A stretch of DNA of 11,368 nt from Nitrospirota bacterium. GTDB taxonomy: Bacteria > Nitrospirota > Thermodesulfovibrionia > UBA6902. Each line of letters starts with the position of its first letter. Position 1 is the stretch's first letter. The DNA is taken from positions 1-11,368 of the forward strand of contig JAJRVB010000257.1 in the NCBI GenBank assembly GCA_024277515.1. The letters are read 5' to 3'. Below the pieces are notes generated by a model, which was not told the origin of the DNA, searched no databases, and saw nothing but the letters and a program-made list of their open reading frames with translations. Position numbers and translations under genes: made by a program. This document shows, in pieces, positions 5,540-11,368 of this stretch.

Positions 5540-7198
5540 ATGAAAAGCAACCGGATAAAAAAAGGACTCGAAAGACTGCCCCACCGGGCATTGCTGTATG
5601 CCACCGGGATCCCCCGCTCTGAAATGAATAAACCCTTTATCGGTGTTGCCACAAGCTTTACCGACATCATCCCCGGACATACAGGCATGCGTGATCTCGA
5701 ACGGTTTATAGAAAAAGGCGTCCATACGGGCGGCGGATATCCTTTCTTCTTCGGCATCCCGGGTATCTGCGACGGAATCGCTATGGGTCACAAAGGAATG
5801 CATTACAGCCTGGCTTCAAGGGAGCTGATAGCGGACATGGTGGAGACCGTTGCCGAGGCCCATCAGCTCGACGGCCTTGTGCTGCTCACAAATTGCGACA
5901 AGATCACCCCCGGCATGCTTATGGGGGCGGCCCGTGTAAATGTGCCTTCAATAGTCGTCACAGCAGGCCCGATGATTTCCGGGCGGTTAAGGGGCAGCAG
6001 GCTCTCTCTCGTAAACGATACGTTTGAGGCGATAGGCAAATATAAAAGGGGACGACTGACCACATCGGACCTCTCGGAGCTCGAGATGTGTGCCTGCCCC
6101 GGTGCGGGTTCGTGTCAGGGAATGTATACCGCCAATACCATGGCATGCGTCACCGAAGCGCTCGGAATGAGCCTTCCCGGCTGCGCAACCGCCCTCGCGG
6201 TATCCGCCGGGAAACGGAGGATTGCTTTTAACAGCGGCAGCAGGATAGTAGAAATGGTGAAAAAGAAGATCACACCCCAAAAGATCCTGACGATGAAGGC
6301 ATTTGAAAATGCGATCCGGGTCGATATGGCGCTGGGAGGCTCTACCAACACGGTACTGCATATTCCGGCTATTGCCCATGAGGCGCGGGTAAGTCTGCCC
6401 CTGGAGGCATTTGACAGAATCAGCAAGAAAACTCCCCATATCTCCAACATGCTTCCGGGTGGAGACCATTACCTTGAAGACCTCGAATATGCCGGAGGAA
6501 TCCCGGCTGTATTCAAAAGATTAAAATCGAGTCTTCACAATGTAAACACAGTATCAGGCATGAAGATCCGGCAGATAGCCGAAAAGGCTGAAATAATGGA
6601 TCCCGAGGTCATAAGACCGCTCAAAAAAGCCCACCACAAAGAGGGAGGGATCGCTGTTTTGAGGGGATCTCTGGCCCCTGACGGCGCGGTTGTAAAGCAG
6701 ACCGCGGTGAGTAAAAAAATGATGCGTTTTAAAGGTGCTGCAAGGGTCTTTCATTCTGAGGACGATACCATAAAGGCGATCCTCGGAGGTAAAATCAAGC
6801 CGGGCGATGTCGTCATTATCAGATATGAAGGCCCAAAGGGCGGCCCCGGCATGAGGGAGATGCTGAATTCAACGGCCTCCATCGCAGGCATGGGACTGGC
6901 AGAGTCAGTGGCATTGATAACGGACGGACGTTTTTCGGGCGGAACAAGGGGGCCGTGCATAGGCCATGTTTCTCCTGAAGCGATGGAAGGAGGTCCGATC
7001 GCTGTAGTAAAAGAGGGCGATATCGTGAGCATTGATATCCCCCGGAGAAGACTGGATTTACTGGTCAGTCAATCCGAGATAAACAGGAGACTGAAAACAC
7101 ACCGGCCGATAAAGCCAAAAATAAAGAGCGGCTGGCTTTCAAGATATGCCTCACTGGTCACATCAGCCAGTACAGGCGCAGTGATGAAAAGCGTTTAG
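5540..7198 (+). CDS. ilvD: dihydroxy-acid dehydratase
   Basis: IlvD removes water from 2,3-dihydroxy-isovalerate and 2,3-dihydroxy-3-methylvalerate to give the 2-keto acid precursors of valine and isoleucine, using an iron-sulfur cluster and Mg2+. The 552-residue length is normal for the shorter bacterial form. Visible signatures are CDGIAMGH (77-84), SRELIAD (93-99), NCDKITPGM (118-126, with Cys119 and the Lys expected to bind Mg), CPGAGSCQGMYTANTM (186-201, Cys192) and the C-terminal ITDGRFSGGTRG...IGHVSPEA block. At the position of the first cluster cysteine of [2Fe-2S] dehydratases (usually PCH or PCN) this protein has PGH (45-47), as in the E. coli [4Fe-4S] enzyme. An in-frame stop at 5531 makes 5540 the first ATG; no ribosome binding site is obvious. 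ilvB follows after 50 bp. Confidence 0.95.
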   Translation: MKSNRIKKGLERLPHRALLYATGIPRSEMNKPFIGVATSFTDIIPGHTGMRDLERFIEKGVHTGGGYPFFFGIPGICDGIAMGHKGMHYSLASRELIADMVETVAEAHQLDGLVLLTNCDKITPGMLMGAARVNVPSIVVTAGPMISGRLRGSRLSLVNDTFEAIGKYKRGRLTTSDLSELEMCACPGAGSCQGMYTANTMACVTEALGMSLPGCATALAVSAGKRRIAFNSGSRIVEMVKKKITPQKILTMKAFENAIRVDMALGGSTNTVLHIPAIAHEARVSLPLEAFDRISKKTPHISNMLPGGDHYLEDLEYAGGIPAVFKRLKSSLHNVNTVSGMKIRQIAEKAEIMDPEVIRPLKKAHHKEGGIAVLRGSLAPDGAVVKQTAVSKKMMRFKGAARVFHSEDDTIKAILGGKIKPGDVVIIRYEGPKGGPGMREMLNSTASIAGMGLAESVALITDGRFSGGTRGPCIGHVSPEAMEGGPIAVVKEGDIVSIDIPRRRLDLLVSQSEINRRLKTHRPIKPKIKSGWLSRYASLVTSASTGAVMKSV

Positions 7199-7200
7199 TT

Positions 7201-7210
7201 TGACATGTCA
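7201..7210. other. 10-bp perfect palindrome in the ilvD-ilvB spacer
   Basis: TGACATGTCA is a perfect palindrome just after the ilvD stop, and TTGACA at 7200-7205 could serve as a -35 box. No matching -10 lies at 16-18 bp, only a general A/T-rich stretch. It might be an operator or a weak internal promoter ahead of ilvB, but a chance match is quite possible. Confidence 0.2.
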
Positions 7211-7248
7211 TGTAACAAATAAAATTAAACCCAGCATTTGGAGATCAT

Positions 7249-8982
7249 ATGAAAATTAGCGGCGCTGAAATATTAATTAAATGTCTGAAGAAAGAAGGGG
7301 TAAAACACATTTTCGGTTACCCCGGAGGCGTGGTGCTCAATATCTTTGACATCCTTTATGATGAGAAGGGCCTTGAATTATTTCTCACAAGGCATGAGCA
7401 GGGAGCTGTTCACGCGGCTGACGGTTACGCGCGGGCAAGCGGCAAGGTGGGCGTTGCAATCGTCACATCGGGTCCGGGAGCGACAAACACGGTAACCGGC
7501 ATAGCAACCGCCTCAATGGATTCCATCCCGCTCGTGGTATTTTCGGGCCAGGTGCCTACCATGCTGATAGGTAATGACGCGTTTCAGGAGGCTGACATCG
7601 TAGGCATAACAAGGCCCTGCACAAAGCATAATTATCTTGTCAAGGACATCAATGACCTGGCCAGGACTGTCAGGGAGGCATTTCATATCGCATCCACCGG
7701 GAGACCGGGGCCGGTGCTTATTGACCTGCCCAAAGACGTAACATCTGGAATGGCGGAGTTTATCTGGCCGGAAGAAGTAAAGATCAGGAGTTACAACCCT
7801 ACCTATCACGGGAACAAGTGGATGATCAGGCAGGCAGCACAGATGATCACAAAAGCCAAAAAACCGGTCATCATGGCCGGAGGCGGGGTCATCCTGTCAG
7901 AGGCCTCAAAAGAACTTAAGGAACTGGCAGAGCTGACAAAAATCCCCGTAACCACAACTTTAATGGGACTTGGCGCGTTCCCCGGCACAAATAAACTCTC
8001 GCTGGGGATGCTCGGCATGCACGGAACATATTATGCCAACAAGGCTGTACAGGATGCGGACCTCCTTATCGGCATCGGCGTCAGGTTCGATGACCGGGTA
8101 ACCGGCAAGACAAGCGCATTCGCCCCGGAAGCAAAGATCATGCAGATAGACATCGACCCTACTTCCATCAGAAAAAATGTCAGTGTTGACCTGCCTGTAG
8201 TCGGGGACGTCAGGAATGTCTTGCGAGACATAATAAAAGGGCTGAAAGAACAGAAAGGCCAGTGGGGCGCGGTCAGAAGCTCATGGCTGAAACAGATTAA
8301 CGCATGGACAAAGGAAAGACCGCTCACGTACAGTTTTGACGACAAGGTCATTAAACCGGAGTTTGTCGTGGAAAAGATATTTGAAATCTCAAAGGGCGAT
8401 GCGATAATCTGTACCGAAGTCGGCCAGAACCAGATGTGGGCGGCACAGTTCTATAAATACGACAAGCCGAGAAGGTGGCTGTCATCAGGGGGGCTCGGCA
8501 CGATGGGTTACGGATTCCCCGCTGCAATCGGGGCACAAATCGCCTGTCCCGACAAGCTGGTTATAGATATTGCAGGGGACGGAAGCATCCAGATGAATAT
8601 ACAGGAACTGGCCACAGCCGTCATCAACAAGCTGCCCGTAAAAGTCGCCATACTGAACAACGGGTTTCTCGGCATGGTCAGGCAGTGGCAGGAGCTTTTC
8701 TTCAGGGAACGTTATTCGCACACCAACCTTGATGTGATCCCGGACTTTGTCAAGGTGGCCGAAGCATATGGCGCGGTCGGCCTGAGGGCCGAAAAGCCTG
8801 AAGACGTAGTGCCGGTCCTCAAGGAAGCGCTTAAGATCAAGGACAGACCGGTATTTATGGACTTTAAGGTCGACTGGAGGGAAAAAGTATTCCCGATGGT
8901 GCCTGCGGGCGCGGCAATTGACGAAATGATTTTTGATGAAGAGAAAAAGAAACCTGAGAAGAAATTAAAGGCAGTTAAATAA
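7249..8982 (+). CDS. ilvB: acetolactate synthase large (catalytic) subunit
   Basis: This is the catalytic subunit of acetohydroxyacid synthase, which condenses two pyruvates to acetolactate, or pyruvate with 2-ketobutyrate to acetohydroxybutyrate, using ThDP, Mg2+ and FAD. The 577-residue protein has the three expected domains: an N-terminal ThDP Pyr domain with the activating Glu50 in TRHEQGAVHAADGYAR, a central FAD-binding domain (about 190-330), and a C-terminal PP domain with the ThDP motif running from GDGS (443-446) to the Asn pair at 470-471 (LNNGFLGMVRQWQ). The last 15 residues are a Lys/Glu-rich tail. GGAG at 7240-7243 supports the ATG. The regulatory subunit gene follows after 109 bp, an unusually wide gap that contains repeat element C. 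Confidence 0.96.
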   Translation: MKISGAEILIKCLKKEGVKHIFGYPGGVVLNIFDILYDEKGLELFLTRHEQGAVHAADGYARASGKVGVAIVTSGPGATNTVTGIATASMDSIPLVVFSGQVPTMLIGNDAFQEADIVGITRPCTKHNYLVKDINDLARTVREAFHIASTGRPGPVLIDLPKDVTSGMAEFIWPEEVKIRSYNPTYHGNKWMIRQAAQMITKAKKPVIMAGGGVILSEASKELKELAELTKIPVTTTLMGLGAFPGTNKLSLGMLGMHGTYYANKAVQDADLLIGIGVRFDDRVTGKTSAFAPEAKIMQIDIDPTSIRKNVSVDLPVVGDVRNVLRDIIKGLKEQKGQWGAVRSSWLKQINAWTKERPLTYSFDDKVIKPEFVVEKIFEISKGDAIICTEVGQNQMWAAQFYKYDKPRRWLSSGGLGTMGYGFPAAIGAQIACPDKLVIDIAGDGSIQMNIQELATAVINKLPVKVAILNNGFLGMVRQWQELFFRERYSHTNLDVIPDFVKVAEAYGAVGLRAEKPEDVVPVLKEALKIKDRPVFMDFKVDWREKVFPMVPAGAAIDEMIFDEEKKKPEKKLKAVK

Positions 8983-9001
8983 TGGAACAAATGTCGATCG
9001 G

Positions 9002-9072
9002 CAGTAAGCAACCATAGTCCGGGAAATGATTTTCTGTCCTTTCCTGACTACTGACTGCTGTATACTGACTAC
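9002..9072. repeat. repeat element C (heptamer array with degenerate inverted partner)
   Basis: The right arm is a clear 7-bp tandem array: CTGACTA, CTGACTG, CTGTATA, CTGACTA (9044-9071). The left arm (9002-9019, CAGTAAGCAACCATAGTC) is a degenerate inverted copy of those units. The centre closes as a hairpin: TAGTC plus GGGAAA (9015-9026) against TTTCC plus TGACTA (9040-9050). It is shorter than the other elements and lies between ilvB and the ilvN ribosome binding site, so it would be part of the operon mRNA. Confidence 0.6.
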
Positions 9073-9091
9073 TTTTTCTTGAGGAGAATAT

Positions 9092-9583
9092 ATGAGGCAT
9101 ACAATATCTGTGCTGGTAGAAAATAAATTCGGGGTCCTGTCAAGGGTCTCCGGGCTATTCAGCGGGCGGGGTTTCAATATTGAGAGCCTTTCCGTCGGCG
9201 AAACCATTGACCCGGCGATCTCACTAATGACAGTCGTCACTATAGGTGATGACCAGATCGTTGAACAGATAACAAAACAGCTGAACAAGCTTATTGATGT
9301 TATCAAGGTCGTGGACTTTGTGGAATTTGAACATGTTGAACGCGAAATGATACTTGTCAAGGTCTCTCCAAAAAAGAACGACAAGGCGGAGTTTCTCAGG
9401 CTCGCGGAAATATTCAGGGGAAGAATTGTTGATTCAGGCCCCACGACATTTACTGTAGAGACAACAGGAGACGAAAAAAAGATAGCCGCCTTCATTGAAC
9501 TGATAAAGCCTTTCGGTATCAAGGAATTTGTCCGCACCGGGACAATAGCCATCGCCCGGGAAGGGATTAAAAAAATAAAATAA
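9092..9583 (+). CDS. ilvN: acetolactate synthase small (regulatory) subunit
   Basis: This is the regulatory subunit that activates IlvB and usually gives valine feedback inhibition. Its 163 residues match the standard short bacterial IlvN/IlvH form. An N-terminal ACT domain (about 2-76) starts RHTISVLVENKFGVLSRVSGLFSGRGFNIESL in overlapping family motifs, with the Gly-rich turn where valine binds in homologues. The C-terminal half (REMILVKVSP... to PFGIKEFVRTG) is the second ACT-like domain. GAGGAG at 9081-9086 is a good ribosome binding site. Its place directly after ilvB confirms the role. The naming ilvN versus ilvH is a matter of convention. Confidence 0.95.
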   Translation: MRHTISVLVENKFGVLSRVSGLFSGRGFNIESLSVGETIDPAISLMTVVTIGDDQIVEQITKQLNKLIDVIKVVDFVEFEHVEREMILVKVSPKKNDKAEFLRLAEIFRGRIVDSGPTTFTVETTGDEKKIAAFIELIKPFGIKEFVRTGTIAIAREGIKKIK

Positions 9584-9589
9584 GAAAAA

Positions 9590-9730
9590 AGGATTCAAGG
9601 GGTCCAGGGTTCGAGTGACTTTTATTTAACACGCTATTTTTTATTCAAATAAAAAATAGCGATTAAAAGATAATTAATATCTCGTTATTAATTTCACTTG
9701 AATCCTCGACCCCTCGAATCCTTGAATCCT
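9590..9730. repeat. repeat element D (mirrored octamer arrays around a perfect hairpin)
   Basis: This occupies nearly the whole ilvN-ilvC spacer. The ends are a perfect 10-bp inverted repeat, AGGATTCAAG (9590-9599) and CTTGAATCCT (9721-9730). The left arm holds 8-bp units GGATTCAA, GGGGTCCA, GGGTTCGA. The right arm holds CTTGAATC, CTCGACCC, CTCGAATC, CTTGAATC (9697-9728). The core contains a perfect 14-bp stem, CGCTATTTTTTATT against its complement, at 9632-9661 with a 2-nt centre. No U-run follows the stem, so a classical terminator is not indicated. The octamer family is shared with 2388-2421. Confidence 0.75.
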
Positions 9731-9752
9731 AATACTTTTTAAGGGAGGAAGA

Positions 9753-10766
9753 ATGAAAATTTATTACGATAAAGATATAAAGAGAAATCTTTTGAAAGGG
9801 AAAACAGTCTGCGTCATGGGTTACGGCAGTCAGGGACATGCCCATGCGAACAACCTGAAAGAGAGCGGCCTGGATGTCATCATAGGTATAAGGAAAGGGG
9901 GGAGCTTCAATAAGGCAAAAAAGGCCGGATTCCCGACCATGCTGCCCTCTGAGGCCGCAAAAAAGGCAGACGTTATAATGATCCTCTTCCCTGATGAAAA
10001 TCAGGGTGATATTTATAACGCTGAGATTGCGCCAAACCTGAAAAAAGGCGCGTTTGTGGGGTTTGCACACGGGTTTAATATCCATTTCAACCAGATTGTC
10101 CCCTCCCCCGAAATCAATATATTTATGGTAGCCCCAAAAGGGCCGGGGCACCTTGTAAGATCGGAATATGCAAAGGGAGGCGGTGTCCCCTGTCTTATCG
10201 CAGTTGAGCAGGACCCGTCAAAAAAGACAAAGGCCATTGCACTTTCGTACGCATCGGCAATAGGAGGAGGGAGAGGCGGGGTCATAGAGACCAGCTTCAG
10301 GGAAGAGACCGAGACAGATCTGTTCGGGGAACAGGTCGTACTCTGCGGCGGTCTGACGTCACTTATAACCGCCGGGTATGAAACACTCGTTGAAGCGGGA
10401 TATGCCCCTGAAATGGCCTACTTTGAATGCCTGCATGAGACCAAATTAATCGTTGACCTCCTGTATGAAGGCGGTATATCGAATATGCGCTACTCCATAA
10501 GCAATACAGCCCAGTTCGGCGACCTGACGCGGGGACCGAGGGTGATCACGGAAAAGACCAGGAAGGAAATGAAAAAGATCCTTGGAGAAATACAGTCCGG
10601 TGAATTCGCAAGAGAATGGATGCTTGAATGCAAGGCCAATAAACCCGTGTTTAATGCCCTTACAAAAAAGGGCGAACGCCATTCCATCGAAAAAGTCGGG
10701 GGGAAACTGAGGGGCATGATGCCCTGGCTCAAAAAAGGCAAACTGGTCGACAAGTCCAAGGCATGA
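9753..10766 (+). CDS. ilvC: ketol-acid reductoisomerase, class I
   Basis: IlvC isomerises and reduces acetolactate and acetohydroxybutyrate to the dihydroxy acids used by IlvD, with NAD(P)H and Mg2+. The 337 residues fit the short class I form. Visible features are the Rossmann motif GYGSQGHAHA (23-32), the catalytic His106 in FAHGFNI, and the knotted-domain ligands Asp189 and Glu193 in TDLFGEQ, Glu225 and Glu229 in YFECLHETKLIVDL, and Ser250 in RYSISNTA. All are one lower than in typical 338-residue homologues. The shift comes from the cofactor loop IRKGGSFNKAKKAGF, which appears one residue shorter than the usual RKGSxxxxKA form; cofactor preference is therefore uncertain. GGGAGG at 9743-9748 supports the ATG. 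Confidence 0.96.
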   Translation: MKIYYDKDIKRNLLKGKTVCVMGYGSQGHAHANNLKESGLDVIIGIRKGGSFNKAKKAGFPTMLPSEAAKKADVIMILFPDENQGDIYNAEIAPNLKKGAFVGFAHGFNIHFNQIVPSPEINIFMVAPKGPGHLVRSEYAKGGGVPCLIAVEQDPSKKTKAIALSYASAIGGGRGGVIETSFREETETDLFGEQVVLCGGLTSLITAGYETLVEAGYAPEMAYFECLHETKLIVDLLYEGGISNMRYSISNTAQFGDLTRGPRVITEKTRKEMKKILGEIQSGEFAREWMLECKANKPVFNALTKKGERHSIEKVGGKLRGMMPWLKKGKLVDKSKA

Positions 10767-10773
10767 TAAAAAA

Positions 10774-10910
10774 CAGAACACAGAACACAGAACACAGAAC
10801 ACAGATTGCTAATCTAAAACAGATCAGTACAGGCAGTGCTCATATAACGGGGCACAATAGAAGCGGAATGGTTGTTAGTCTGTGTTCTGCAATCTGTACT
10901 CTGTGTTCTG
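10774..10910. repeat. repeat element E (mirrored CAGAACA heptamer arrays)
   Basis: The left arm has four perfect consecutive copies of CAGAACA (10774-10801) and then CAGATTG. The right arm, read on the other strand from 10910, has CAGAACA, CAGAGTA, CAGATTG, CAGAACA, CAGACTA. The outer ends are a perfect 11-bp inverted repeat, CAGAACACAGA (10774-10784) and its complement (10900-10910). The core of about 65 bp shows no coding potential. It starts 7 bp after the ilvC stop and ends 6 bp before the psd start codon. Four perfect tandem copies suggest recent slippage or expansion. Confidence 0.8.
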
Positions 10911-10916
10911 ATTAGT

Positions 10917-11368
10917 ATGCTTCAGTTTGCAAAAGAGGGATACCCGTTCATAATATTCTTTGGTGTTATTGCCATCCTCTCGGCAATCTTCCGCTGGAAC
11001 TGGACCTCCGTAGTTGCAGTCCTGCTCACGCTCTTTATGTTCTACTTCTTCAGGGACCCCGACAGGACAACAGAGAAAGACAGGAACGCCTTTATAGCTC
11101 CCGCAGACGGGAAGGTCATCGTCATTACAGAGGCAAAAGAGGATGAGCAGCTGCATGATAACAGACTGAAAATCAGCATCTTTATGTCACCCCTTGACGT
11201 TCATGTAAACAGGGCCCCGTGTGACGGGATTGTGCGTGATGTCACGCACTATCCCGGAAAATTTTATAATGCCTTTAAGGACGACGCCTCAATACTGAAT
11301 GAACATATCACAATGCTTCTGGATTGCACTGACCACGGACCTGTTGTAGTCAAACAGATAGCCGGGAC
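10917..11368 (+). CDS. psd: phosphatidylserine decarboxylase, short type (3' end missing)
   Basis: 150 full codons are visible before the window ends. The N-terminus carries two hydrophobic membrane segments (about residues 8-24 and 28-45), followed by FFRDPDR, APADGKV, KISIFMSPLDVHVNRAPCDG and YPGKFYNAFKDDAS...NEH. These are hallmarks of the short, membrane-associated phosphatidylserine decarboxylases that make phosphatidylethanolamine. The self-cleavage site that creates the pyruvoyl cofactor should lie beyond the window and cannot be checked. The ATG at 10917 begins a sensible product, but I see no Shine-Dalgarno; the DNA just upstream is the end of element E. Psd after ilvC recalls the order ilvBNC-psd-pssA-leuA in some delta-type bacteria, so pssA may be next. 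The DAP/archaetidylserine variant cannot be excluded. Confidence 0.9.
   Translation, partial: MLQFAKEGYPFIIFFGVIAILSAIFRWNWTSVVAVLLTLFMFYFFRDPDRTTEKDRNAFIAPADGKVIVITEAKEDEQLHDNRLKISIFMSPLDVHVNRAPCDGIVRDVTHYPGKFYNAFKDDASILNEHITMLLDCTDHGPVVVKQIAG

Noticed and set aside
9632..9661. Rho-independent terminator at the perfect hairpin between ilvN and ilvC
   Set aside because: The stem is A/T-rich and not followed by a U-run, and ilvC continues the operon in the same direction.
10774..10910. CRISPR-like interpretation of the short tandem repeats
   Set aside because: Units are 7-8 bp with no unique spacers between them, and no cas genes are present.

Overview
The window looks like chromosomal DNA from a Gram-negative, environmental bacterium. 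Nitrospirota or a deltaproteobacterial-type lineage is my best guess, but that is inference. The clues are a PEP-CTERM (exosortase-sorted) protein, a lipobox lipoprotein, a TatD nuclease fused to a radical SAM domain, and the gene order ilvD-ilvB-ilvN-ilvC-psd. There are no transposases, phage genes, CRISPR arrays or RNA genes that I can see.

Left part (1-2388): the C-terminal end of a PIN-domain (VapC-like) toxin runs in from outside. It converges on a two-gene minus-strand unit: a lipoprotein of unknown function followed by a PEP-CTERM protein. A well-formed -24/-12 (sigma-54) promoter lies about 155 bp upstream of the lipoprotein start. Two TGTG/CACA palindromes 33 bp apart sit further upstream, where an enhancer-binding regulator would be expected.

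Middle part (2388-5462): truA (tRNA pseudouridine synthase) on the plus strand, then the TatD/radical SAM fusion on the minus strand with its own sigma-70-like promoter, then a small DUF465/YdcH-type coiled-coil protein on the plus strand. Two copies of one roughly 170-bp palindromic element lie in opposite orientation on either side of the TatD gene. One of them is flanked by a perfect 8-bp direct repeat.

Right part (5540-11368): a branched-chain amino acid operon. IlvB/IlvN make acetolactate or acetohydroxybutyrate, IlvC isomerises and reduces it, and IlvD dehydrates the product to the 2-keto acid precursors of valine and isoleucine. The operon runs into a phosphatidylserine decarboxylase gene cut off by the window end.

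The most unusual feature is the intergenic DNA. Five spacers (3253-3421, 5010-5184, 9002-9072, 9590-9730, 10774-10910) each carry arrays of 7- or 8-bp units on one side and the same units inverted on the other, around a short core. A sixth, one-sided octamer array lies before truA (2388-2421). The unit sequence differs between loci but the mirrored layout is constant. Three of these elements sit inside the ilv-psd operon and would fold into hairpins in its mRNA.
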